A stretch of DNA of 51,305 nucleotides from an uncultured Alkalilimnicola sp. Lineage in GTDB: Bacteria > Pseudomonadota > Gammaproteobacteria > Nitrococcales > AK92. The DNA lies in assembly GCA_937951875.1 (NCBI GenBank), contig CALGAN010000076.1:1-51305 (forward strand), written 5' to 3'. Under the pieces are notes generated by a model, which saw nothing but the letters and a program-made list of their open reading frames with translations, was not told where the DNA came from and did no database searches. Below are positions 32,217 through 39,549 of the stretch, one piece after another. The translations under genes and the position numbers were made by a program. Position 1 is the stretch's first letter; each line of letters starts with the position of its first letter.

Positions 32217-32753
32217 TCAGTCGTGGCGCAGCAACACGTACACCGCGCCGTTGCCGCCGTCGGCGGGGCGGGCGGAGCAGAACGCCAGCACATCGTCGCG
32301 CTGGCGCAGCCAATGGTCGACCTTGGCCTTGAGCACTGGCCCGCGGTTGCTGGAACGGCGGCCCTTGCCGTGGATGATGCGCACACAGCGGTAATCGCGC
32401 GCCCGGCACAGACCGAGAAAGGCCCGCAACGCCTCGCGCGCCATCGGCACGGTCATGCCGTGCAGATCTAGTTCGCCGGCCAGGCTGTAGTGGCCGCGGC
32501 GCAGCTTGCGCAGCACCCGACGCTGCAGGCCGGGCTTGCAATAGACCAGCTCTTCGCCGGTTTCCAGCGCCTCCGGGTCGTAGTCGTCGCTCAGCAGCGT
32601 TTCCATGACCTCGCGCTGGTCGGCCAAGGCTTGGCGGGGGATCGGCGGTGGTGGGGGAGCGCTCTCCGCGACCTTGTCCTGACGCAGCGGCCGCACGTCC
32701 GCCATCGCTGTCCGGAATAGCTCCGCATCGGTGGGTTCGTGTCTGTCGCTCAT
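32217..32753 (-). CDS. Smr domain protein (SmrA/YdaL-like endonuclease)
   Basis: The 178 residues have a variable N-terminal region with a proline run (33-38) and KPGLQRRVLRKLRRG (73-87), then a C-terminal Smr domain (about 93-176) with LDLHGMTV (95-102) and IIHGKGRR (126-133). Smr domains of this type are linked to nicking endonuclease or mRNA/ribosome rescue roles; stand-alone proteobacterial members such as SmrB cleave mRNA at collided ribosomes. Whether this is SmrA or SmrB cannot be decided by eye. I chose the ATG giving MSDRHEPTD. It is inverted relative to all neighbours, convergent with truD and divergent from surE. Confidence 0.9.
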   Translation of the reverse strand: MSDRHEPTDAELFRTAMADVRPLRQDKVAESAPPPPPIPRQALADQREVMETLLSDDYDPEALETGEELVYCKPGLQRRVLRKLRRGHYSLAGELDLHGMTVPMAREALRAFLGLCRARDYRCVRIIHGKGRRSSNRGPVLKAKVDHWLRQRDDVLAFCSARPADGGNGAVYVLLRHD

Positions 32754-32780
32754 GACGATGGTCCAACGGCTACCATAAGC

Positions 32781-32808
32781 AGTATACGATCCCAAGATCG
32801 TGGGCCAA
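32781..32808 (-). promoter_or_regulatory. Sigma-70 promoter of the smr gene
   Basis: On the minus strand TTGGCC (32808-32803) and TATACT (32786-32781) are spaced by 16 nt, about 28 nt before the smr ATG. A second TATACT on the plus strand (32844-32849), 43 nt before surE, is a candidate -10 for surE but has no clear -35. Confidence 0.6.
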
Positions 32809-32892
32809 GCGCGCACCATCGGTCGCGCCGAAGCGAAGGGCGGTATACTGCGGCGAATTCTTAGGCGGCAACGATCCTGTTCGAGTTTCCGA

Positions 32893-33645
32893 ATGCACAT
32901 CCTAGTCAGTAACGACGACGGCTACCGTGCGCCGGGCATTCGCGCCCTGGCCGCGGCGCTGCGCACCGTGGCCGACGTTCAGGTTACGGTGGTAGCGCCG
33001 GATCGCGACCGCAGCGGCGCCAGCAATTCCCTGACCCTGGACGATCCGATCCGGGTGTTCGAGGTCGAGCCGGGCGTGTTCAGCGTGTTCGGCACGCCCA
33101 CCGACTGCGTGCACCTGGCGGTGACCGGATTGCTGCAACCGGAGCCCGACATGGTGATCTCCGGGATCAACGCCGGGCCGAACATGGGCGACGACGTCAT
33201 CTACAGCGGCACCGTCGCCGCGGCCATGGAAGGGCGCTCGCTGGGCCGCCCGGCGCTGGCCGTGTCGCTCGCCTCGCACACGCCGACGCATTACGACACC
33301 GCAGCCCGGGTGGCCTGCATCCTGCTCGAGCGTCTGGCGAGCGAGCCGCTGCCCGCGGACACCATCCTCAACGTCAACGTTCCGGATCTGCCGTGGGCGC
33401 AGATCAAAGGCTTCGAGGCCACCCGGTTGGGACAGCGCCACCGTGCCGAGCCCGCGGTGCGGGCCACCGATCCGCGCGGCCGGCCCATCTACTGGATCGG
33501 CCCGGCGGGCCCGGAACAGGACGCCGGCCCCGGCACCGACTTCCATGCCGTGCGGCGCGGCTACGTCTCGATAACGCCGTTGCAGATCGACCTGACGCGC
33601 TATCAGGCGCTGGATCAGATCGCCGGTTGGGTACAGGGGCTGTAA
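32893..33645 (+). CDS. surE: 5'/3'-nucleotidase SurE
   Basis: SurE is a metal-dependent nucleoside monophosphatase and exopolyphosphatase linked to stationary-phase survival. The 250 residues start MHILVSNDDGYRAPGI with metal ligands Asp8 and Asp9. Ser and Asn ligands follow in DRSGASNSLTL and SGINAGPNMGDDVIYSGTVAAAMEG. Length equals the family (E. coli 253). It begins the conserved surE-pcm-nlpD-rpoS group and is separated from truD here by the inverted smr gene, so it probably has its own promoter. Confidence 0.96.
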   Translation: MHILVSNDDGYRAPGIRALAAALRTVADVQVTVVAPDRDRSGASNSLTLDDPIRVFEVEPGVFSVFGTPTDCVHLAVTGLLQPEPDMVISGINAGPNMGDDVIYSGTVAAAMEGRSLGRPALAVSLASHTPTHYDTAARVACILLERLASEPLPADTILNVNVPDLPWAQIKGFEATRLGQRHRAEPAVRATDPRGRPIYWIGPAGPEQDAGPGTDFHAVRRGYVSITPLQIDLTRYQALDQIAGWVQGL

Positions 33646-33650
33646 AGGTG

Positions 33651-34310
33651 ATGGACCAGGATTGGCTGCGCGGCAGCGGGATGACCTCGCAGCGGGCGCG
33701 CGAGCGTCTGCTCACCCGCTTGTTCGAGGCCGGCATACAGGACCTGCGGGTGCTGGAGGTGATGCGCCGCACCCCGCGGCATGCGTTCGTGGACGAGGCG
33801 CTGGCCAGCCGCGCCTATGACGATACGGCGCTGCCGATTGGCTTCGGCCAGACCATATCCCAGCCCTACATCGTGGCGCGGATGACCGAGCTGCTGATGG
33901 AGGGGCGGTCGCCGCAGCGGGTGCTGGAGATCGGCACTGGCTCCGGCTATCAAACCGCGGTGCTGGCGCAGCTGGTGCCGCATGTGTTCTCGATCGAGCG
34001 CATCAAAGCGCTGGCCGATCTGGCCAAGAGCCGGTTCCGCGCGCTGAAGCTGTACAACATCCGCGTGCGGCACGGCGACGGCAGCGAGGGCTGGATCCAG
34101 CACGCGCCGTTCGACGGCATCCTGCTGACCGCGGCGCCGCCGCAGATTCCGGAGCCGCTGCTCGCGCAGCTGGCGGTGGGCGGGCGGCTGGTGGCGCCGG
34201 TGGGCGTCACCGAGCAGCAGCTGGTGGTGTATCAGCGCACGGAGCTGGGCATCGAGCGGCGCACCCTCAGCAGCGCCAGCTTCGTGCCGATGCTCGGGGG
34301 CAAGGTGTGA
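33651..34310 (+). CDS. pcm: Protein-L-isoaspartate O-methyltransferase
   Basis: Pcm methylates isoaspartyl residues in aged proteins using SAM, starting their repair. The 219 residues contain the family block ALPIGFGQTISQPYIVARM and the SAM site VLEIGTGSGYQTAVLAQL. Near the C-terminus there is a D-G-I-L-L-T-A-A segment. The ATG at 33651 lies 5 nt after surE; Met11 (MTSQRARERLL) is an alternative start matching shorter homologues. Its stop overlaps the nlpD GTG. Confidence 0.95.
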   Translation: MDQDWLRGSGMTSQRARERLLTRLFEAGIQDLRVLEVMRRTPRHAFVDEALASRAYDDTALPIGFGQTISQPYIVARMTELLMEGRSPQRVLEIGTGSGYQTAVLAQLVPHVFSIERIKALADLAKSRFRALKLYNIRVRHGDGSEGWIQHAPFDGILLTAAPPQIPEPLLAQLAVGGRLVAPVGVTEQQLVVYQRTELGIERRTLSSASFVPMLGGKV

Positions 34311-35164
34311 CGGAGGCCGGGCGGGCGCGCCGGAACGGCAACACGCTAGTCCGCCTGCTGCGCCTGGGGCTGCCCTGGCTGCTGCTGACCATGCTCAGCG
34401 GCTGCATGATCCGCGAGCCGGCGCCGGTCGAGGTCAGGAACCACGGTCGCGGCGGAACGTCCAGCGGCGACTACTACATCGTGCAGCCGGGCGAGACCCT
34501 GTACTCCATCGCCTGGCGCCACGGCACCGATTATCGCAGCCTAGCCCGCCTCAACCGCATCGACCCTCCCTACCGCATCTATCCGGGCCAGCGGCTGCGC
34601 CTGCGCGGCGCGCCGCCGAAAGCCTCCGGCACCACCGCCGTCGCCGCCGCCTCGACCTCGACGGGCGCCAAGACCGGCGAGCGTAAGAGCGACAGCGGTG
34701 CGAAAACCGCGCGCCGGCCGGCCGCGTCGACCTCGAAACCGGCCGCTGCCACGCCGCCGTCGTCGCCCAAGCCCGCGCAGGCGCCGGCCGCCGAGCTGAC
34801 CTGGCGCTGGCCGACCGACGGCCAGGTGCTGCGCCGCTTCACCGCCGACGCGATCGGCAAGCAAGGTATCGAGATCGGCGGCCGCGCCGGGCAGACGGTG
34901 GTGGCGGCGGCCAAAGGGCAGGTGGTGTACGCCGGCAGCGGCCTGCGCGGCTACGGCAACCTGATCATCGTCAAGCACAACAGCCGCTATCTGACCGCCT
35001 ACGGCTACAACCAGGATTTGCTGGTGCGGGAGGGGGAGACCGTCGCGGCCGGTCAGGCCATCGCCACCATGGGCTACTCGCCGAGCCGCCGGCCGGCTTT
35101 GCACTTCGAGCTGCGCCGGGACGGCAAACCGGTCGATCCGCTGAGCTATCTCCCCGCAAAATAG
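34307..35164 (+). CDS. nlpD: Lipoprotein NlpD, LysM and degenerate LytM/M23 domains
   Basis: NlpD activates the amidase AmiC for septal peptidoglycan splitting. The 285 residues have a lipoprotein signal with lipobox LSGC (Cys33), a LysM peptidoglycan-binding domain (about 56-101, YYIVQPGETLYSIAWRHGTD), a low-complexity A/S/T/K/P linker (105-162) and an M23 fold (about 165-283). Catalytic residues are lost: GKQGIEI replaces the HxGID motif and PALHFE lacks the first His of HxH. This is as in E. coli NlpD, so it is a regulator rather than an enzyme. The GTG start overlaps the pcm stop. Confidence 0.94.
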   Translation: MTEAGRARRNGNTLVRLLRLGLPWLLLTMLSGCMIREPAPVEVRNHGRGGTSSGDYYIVQPGETLYSIAWRHGTDYRSLARLNRIDPPYRIYPGQRLRLRGAPPKASGTTAVAAASTSTGAKTGERKSDSGAKTARRPAASTSKPAAATPPSSPKPAQAPAAELTWRWPTDGQVLRRFTADAIGKQGIEIGGRAGQTVVAAAKGQVVYAGSGLRGYGNLIIVKHNSRYLTAYGYNQDLLVREGETVAAGQAIATMGYSPSRRPALHFELRRDGKPVDPLSYLPAK

Positions 35165-35172
35165 GGGTTTTT

Positions 35173-35209
35173 CATGGCATTGCATGCCATGGCGGGGACG
35201 ACATATAGT
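35173..35209 (+). promoter_or_regulatory. Candidate rpoS promoter with palindrome
   Basis: TATAGT (35204-35209) is a near-consensus -10. TTGCAT (35180-35185) lies 18 nt upstream as a possible -35 and is embedded in a dyad: CATGGCA (35173-35179), 5 nt, TGCCATG (35185-35191). A repressor or activator bound there would cover the -35. A second TTGACA at 35215-35220 has no good -10. The transcript would have a leader of about 110 nt. Confidence 0.45.
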
Positions 35210-35326
35210 AGCCCTTGACAACTACAAATACTGTCGCTAACCCCCGACGCCAGCCTCTAGTCCCAGCTGACGGAGCGCCGTCACAACGATTCTATAAACA
35301 AGGCGCGGGGGAGGGAGGAGAAAATA

Positions 35327-36331
35327 ATGGCCAAACGGCGAGCGGAAGCCGCGGGATTTGCGGCTGGACAGGAAGTCGACATGGAGCCGGAGGAGTTCCT
35401 GCTAGAAGGGGACGCCGAGGTTCCCGAATCCGTGATAGAGGATTTCGAGCCGGAGGAAGACGAGGAGACCCTTTTCGCGGCGGGCCAGGCCGACGATGGA
35501 ACCCTGGACGCCACCCAGATGTACCTCAACGAGATCGGTTTCTCGCCGCTGCTGACAGCGGAGGAGGAGGTCTACTACGCGCGCAGGGCGCAGCGCGGCG
35601 ACGCCGCGGCGCGGGCGCGCATGATCGAGAGCAACTTGCGGCTGGTGGTGAAGATTGCCCGCCGCTACATGAACCGCGGGTTGGCGTTCCTCGACCTGAT
35701 CGAGGAAGGCAATCTCGGCTTGATCCGCGCGGTGGAGAAGTTCGATCCGGAGCGGGGTTTCCGCTTCTCCACCTACGCCACCTGGTGGATCCGGCAGACC
35801 ATCGAACGGGCGATCATGAACCAGACCCGCACCATCCGTCTGCCCATCCACGTCATCAAGGAAATCAACCAGTACCTGCGCACCGCCCGGCGCTTGACCC
35901 AGACCCTCGACCACGAGCCGTCGCCGGAGGAGATCGCCCGCGCCATGGGCCGGCCGGTGGAGGACGTCCGGCGCATGATGGGGCTGAACGAGGGCACCAC
36001 CTCGGTGGACGTGCCCATCGGTAAGGACGCCGACCGGGTGCTGCTCGACGCCATCCCCGACGAGAACAATCCGGACCCGTCGACCAAGCTGGAGGAGGAC
36101 GACATCCTCGGCCGGCTGGACAACTGGCTGGACCAGCTCACCGACAAGCAACGGGCGGTGGTGGAGCGCCGCTTCGGCCTGCGCGGCTACGACCGGGCCA
36201 CGCTCGAGGAGGTCGGCAGCGAGATCGGCGTGACCCGCGAGCGGGTGCGCCAGATCCAGATAGATGCTCTCAAGAAGTTGCGCGAAGTGATGGAGAGGGC
36301 GGGATATTCGCAGGACGCGGTGTTCGGTTAG
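35327..36331 (+). CDS. rpoS: RNA polymerase sigma factor RpoS
   Basis: RpoS is the stationary-phase and general-stress sigma factor. The 334 residues match RpoS length (E. coli 330). An acidic N-terminal region (15-60) leads to DATQMYLNEIGFSPLLTAEEE (region 1.2). Region 2 contains NLRLVVKIARRYMNRGLAFLDLIEEGNLG and the -10 reading helix FRFSTYATWWIRQTIERA. Region 3 begins TIRLPIHVIKEIN, and region 4.2 near 295-322 has GVTRERVRQIQ. A strong GGAGG ribosome site precedes ATG. Position after nlpD separates it from RpoD and RpoH. Confidence 0.97.
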   Translation: MAKRRAEAAGFAAGQEVDMEPEEFLLEGDAEVPESVIEDFEPEEDEETLFAAGQADDGTLDATQMYLNEIGFSPLLTAEEEVYYARRAQRGDAAARARMIESNLRLVVKIARRYMNRGLAFLDLIEEGNLGLIRAVEKFDPERGFRFSTYATWWIRQTIERAIMNQTRTIRLPIHVIKEINQYLRTARRLTQTLDHEPSPEEIARAMGRPVEDVRRMMGLNEGTTSVDVPIGKDADRVLLDAIPDENNPDPSTKLEEDDILGRLDNWLDQLTDKQRAVVERRFGLRGYDRATLEEVGSEIGVTRERVRQIQIDALKKLREVMERAGYSQDAVFG

Positions 36332-36341
36332 CCAGGTCCAC

Positions 36342-36367
36342 CCGGGGGCCACGTCGGCGGCCCCCGG
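36342..36367 (+). terminator. Hairpin between convergent rpoS and Mth938 gene
   Basis: CCGGGGGCC (36342-36350) and GGCCCCCGG (36359-36367) form a perfect 9-bp GC stem with an 8-nt loop. No T-tract is present on either strand, so it may act as a weak two-way terminator or 3'-end stabiliser. Confidence 0.55.
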
Positions 36368-36379
36368 CGCGTGTCGAGG

Positions 36380-36751
36380 TCAGTCCAGGATCAGCGCGGC
36401 GGCTACCCGCCGGTCCTCGGCCATGAGAATGTTGTAGGTGCGGCAGGCCGCGCCGGTATCCATCACCTCCACGCCGATGCCGCGGGTTAGCAGCTCGCGC
36501 AGCACGCTGCGGTCGGGAAAGCGCTGCTGCACGCCTGTGCCGAGCAGCACCACTTCCGGCCTGAAGTCGATGATGGGCGCCAGATCGGCGACGCCGAGCT
36601 GATCGGGGCGCTGCGGCGCCCAGTCGCGGATCAGCAGCTCCGGCGTGACCACAACGCTGGCTTCGATCAGTTCGTCGTTGATGCGGATCCGGCCGCGCTC
36701 GTAGCTGCGGATGCGGTACGTGGCGGTGCCATATTCCTGCGTCAGCTTCAT
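36380..36751 (-). CDS. Mth938-like domain protein (DUF498/Xcc1710 type)
   Basis: The 123-residue protein fits the Mth938-like family: E-x-V-V-L-L-G-T-G (PEVVLLGTGVQQRFP, about 65-79), then GIGVEVMDTGAACRTYNILMAEDRRVAAALI at the C-terminus. Family structures show a compact alpha/beta fold without proven catalysis; bacterial members are often found near secDF or other housekeeping genes. GGGGAA lies 5 nt before the ATG. It is convergent with rpoS and divergent from hom. Function here is unknown. Confidence 0.85.
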   Translation of the reverse strand: MKLTQEYGTATYRIRSYERGRIRINDELIEASVVVTPELLIRDWAPQRPDQLGVADLAPIIDFRPEVVLLGTGVQQRFPDRSVLRELLTRGIGVEVMDTGAACRTYNILMAEDRRVAAALILD

Positions 36752-37076
36752 AAAAGTTCCCCGTTCGGGCCGTTTCCAAGGGCTTGTTCCGGTCGGCGGC
36801 GCCGAGCACCGTCGGCTTGATTGACAGTGTCGGGCGCGCCCAGTAACTTCCGCTGCTTACGCGCGCGACGGCCACTCCATAGGCGCCGGGACCACACCAT
36901 GAACCCGGCGCGCTCCGGGATCAAGCATCGGTCCGTACCGGTATCAATATCGGCGCTGAGGCACAAGCCCAAGTGTGGCCGGCGCGTCCCGTGCGAAACT
37001 AACGATCGCATGGCGGACAGGCGCGATCTCTAAGGCGCGGCCGCGTAGGCCGTGGGCGGACATCGGGAGACATACA
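36752..37076 (+). other. Intergenic region upstream of hom, with possible promoter
   Basis: This 325-nt divergent gap contains TTGACA (36821-36826) and, 17 nt later, TAACTT (36844-36849). That is a full -35 and a weak -10 pointing to hom, and would leave a leader of about 220 nt. I looked for a thr-type leader peptide with Thr/Ile codon runs and an attenuator; the only short ORFs (for example from 36899) have no such runs. No other gene is supported. Confidence 0.5.
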
Positions 37077-38387
37077 TTGAATTCGGTTAAGGTCGGTTTG
37101 TTGGGGCTGGGCACGGTCGGTGCCGGCACGGTCAACCTGCTGTCCCGTAACCGCGACGAGATTACCCGTCGCGCCGGCCGTGCTATTGAAGTCATTCACG
37201 CGGCCGCACGCAATCTCGATCGCCAGCGCGAATGCAGCACCGAAGGCATCCGCCTGACCACCGATCCCTTCGAAGTGGTCAACAACCCGGAGGTCGACAT
37301 CGTCGTTGAGCTCATCGGCGGCGAGGAGCCGGCGCGCGAGCTGGTGCTGCGGGCGATCGACAACGGCAAGCACGTGGTAACGGCCAACAAGGCGCTGATC
37401 GCCACGCACGGCAACGAGATCTTCGCCCACGCCCGCCAGCGCGGCGTGGCGGTGGTGTTCGAGGCGGCGGTGGCCGGCGGCATCCCCATCATCAAGGCGA
37501 TCCGCGAGGGGCTGACCGGCAACCGCATCCAGTGGCTGGCCGGCATCATCAACGGCACCTCGAACTTCATCCTCACCGAGATGTTCTACCAGTCGCGCGA
37601 GTTCGCCGACGTCCTGGCGGAGGCGCAGCGGCTGGGCTATGCCGAGGCCGATCCCACCTTCGACATCGAGGGCGTGGATGCCGCGCACAAGCTCACCATC
37701 CTGGCCTCGATCGCCTTCGGCATTCCGCTGCAGTTCGACAAGGTCTACACCGAGGGCATCAGCGCCATCACCCGTGAGGACGTCGCCTACGCTCAGGAGC
37801 TGGGTTACCGCATCAAGCTGCTGGGGCTGGCCCGGCGCGACGAGCGGGGCATCAGCCTGCGGGTGCACCCGGCGCTGGTGCCGGAGCGGCGCCTGCTCGC
37901 CAGCGTCGACGGCGTGATGAACGCGGTGATGGTGCACGGCGATCCGGTCGGCTCGACCCTGTACTACGGCCGCGGCGCCGGCGCCGGCCCGACCGCCTCG
38001 GCGGTGGTGGCGGATCTGGTGGATGTGGCGCGCGAGCTCAATCTCGACCTGGAGAGCCGGGTGCCGTACCTGGCGTTCCAGGCGAACGCGCTGTCCGACG
38101 AGCCGGTGGTGCCGATGAGCGAGGTCGAAACCCGCTACTATCTGCGCATGCAGGCGCACGACGAGCCGGGCGTGCTGGCCGACGTGACCCGTATCCTCGG
38201 GGATGCGCGCATCAGCATCGAGGCGATCCTGCAGAAGCAGCCGGCGGAAGGCGCCGAGCACGTGCCGGTGATCATCCTCACCCACAAGGTGCGCGAAGGG
38301 CAAATGAACGAGGCCATCCGTCGGATCGAGGCGCTGGAGGCCATCCAAGGCAAGGTGGCCCGCATCCGCGTCGAGCACCTGGATTGA
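37077..38387 (+). CDS. hom: Homoserine dehydrogenase
   Basis: Hom reduces aspartate semialdehyde to homoserine for threonine and methionine. The 436 residues start at TTG 37077 with GGGAGA six nt upstream, giving NSVKVGLLGLGTVGAGTV (NAD(P) loop), as in homologues. VTANKALIA, AGIINGTSNFILTEM and FDIEGVDAAHKL hold active-site residues. A C-terminal ACT domain (about 350-430, HDEPGVLADVTRIL) suggests feedback control by threonine. It is monofunctional, not fused to aspartokinase, and lies 24 nt before thrC. Confidence 0.96.
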   Translation: MNSVKVGLLGLGTVGAGTVNLLSRNRDEITRRAGRAIEVIHAAARNLDRQRECSTEGIRLTTDPFEVVNNPEVDIVVELIGGEEPARELVLRAIDNGKHVVTANKALIATHGNEIFAHARQRGVAVVFEAAVAGGIPIIKAIREGLTGNRIQWLAGIINGTSNFILTEMFYQSREFADVLAEAQRLGYAEADPTFDIEGVDAAHKLTILASIAFGIPLQFDKVYTEGISAITREDVAYAQELGYRIKLLGLARRDERGISLRVHPALVPERRLLASVDGVMNAVMVHGDPVGSTLYYGRGAGAGPTASAVVADLVDVARELNLDLESRVPYLAFQANALSDEPVVPMSEVETRYYLRMQAHDEPGVLADVTRILGDARISIEAILQKQPAEGAEHVPVIILTHKVREGQMNEAIRRIEALEAIQGKVARIRVEHLD

Positions 38388-38411
38388 ATTCAACCGTAGA
38401 CGAGTATTCCC

Positions 38412-39536
38412 ATGCCGTTCCGTCCCCGTTATACCGGTCTGATCGACAAGTACCGTGACCGCCTGCCGGTCAAGGACGACACCCGCATCATCAGCCTCGG
38501 CGAGGGCAACACCCCGCTGATCAAGCTCAACAACATCCCGCGCCTGCTCGGCAAGGATGTCGACATCTACGTCAAGTACGAGGGCCTCAACCCCACCGGC
38601 TCGTTCAAGGACCGTGGCATGACCATGGCCGTGACCAAGGCGGTGGAGGATGGCTCCAAGGCGATCATCTGCGCCTCGACCGGCAACACCTCGGCGGCGG
38701 CGGCGGCCTACGCGGCGCGCGCCGGCATCACCGCGTTCGTGATCATTCCCGAGGGCAAGATCGCCATGGGCAAGCTGGCCCAGGCCATCATGCACGGCTC
38801 GGTGGTGCTGCAGATCACCGGCAACTTCGACGCCGGCATGGAGCTGGTCAAGCGTGTCGCTTCCGAGGCGCCGGTGACCATCGTCAACTCCATCAACCCC
38901 TATCGCCTGCAGGGTCAGAAGACCGCCGCCTTCGAGATCATCGAGGAGCTGGAGCGGGCGCCGGACTTCCACTGCCTGCCGGTGGGCAACGCCGGCAACA
39001 TCACGGCCCACTGGATCGGCTACTCCGAGTACGCCGGCATCGCCACCGAGGCCGACACCTTCTCCCAGGGCACCAGCCGCTACGCCAGCGCCGTGGTGAA
39101 CAGCCGTCCGCGCATGGTCGGCTATCAGGCCGCCGGCGCGGCGCCGTTCCTGCGCGGCGCCATGGTCGACAATCCGGAGACAGTGGCCACCGCCATCCGC
39201 ATCGGTCATCCGCAGTCCTGGAAGCAGGCCTGGGCGGCCAGCAAGGAGTCGGGCGGCTGGTTCGACGAGTGCACCGATGAGGAGATCCTGGCGGCGCAGC
39301 GCCTGCTGGCGGAGCGCGAGGGCGTGTTCTGCGAGCCGGCCTCGGCCACCTCGCTGGCCGGCGCCATGCGCGACATCAAGTCCGGCAAGATTCCGGAAGG
39401 CAGCACGGTGGTGTGCACGCTCACCGGCCATGGCCTCAAGGATCCGGACATCGCCATCAAGCAATCGACCGGCGCGATCGTCACCATTCCGGCCGAACTG
39501 GAGGCGGTCAAGCGCGCCATCCTCGGCCGTCTGTAA
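38412..39536 (+). CDS. thrC: Threonine synthase, short type
   Basis: ThrC turns O-phosphohomoserine into threonine with PLP. The 374 residues have NPTGSFKDRGM with PLP-binding Lys66, STGNTSAAAAAYAARAG, LPVGNAGNITAHW (phosphate loop) and EPASATSLAG. The length and motifs match the short Bacillus/thermophile-like class rather than the 430-470-residue long form of E. coli and Pseudomonas. It directly follows hom, so the pathway pairing is sound. Confidence 0.94.
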   Translation: MPFRPRYTGLIDKYRDRLPVKDDTRIISLGEGNTPLIKLNNIPRLLGKDVDIYVKYEGLNPTGSFKDRGMTMAVTKAVEDGSKAIICASTGNTSAAAAAYAARAGITAFVIIPEGKIAMGKLAQAIMHGSVVLQITGNFDAGMELVKRVASEAPVTIVNSINPYRLQGQKTAAFEIIEELERAPDFHCLPVGNAGNITAHWIGYSEYAGIATEADTFSQGTSRYASAVVNSRPRMVGYQAAGAAPFLRGAMVDNPETVATAIRIGHPQSWKQAWAASKESGGWFDECTDEEILAAQRLLAEREGVFCEPASATSLAGAMRDIKSGKIPEGSTVVCTLTGHGLKDPDIAIKQSTGAIVTIPAELEAVKRAILGRL

Positions 39537-39549
39537 CGGTCGTTCCGGA

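Noticed and set aside
34307..35164. Active M23 endopeptidase
   Set aside because: The zinc-binding His of the first motif and the first His of HxH are missing, as in E. coli NlpD, so it is an amidase activator.
36899..37033. Possible leader peptide before hom
   Set aside because: The short frame has no threonine or isoleucine codon run and no terminator/antiterminator pair could be seen.
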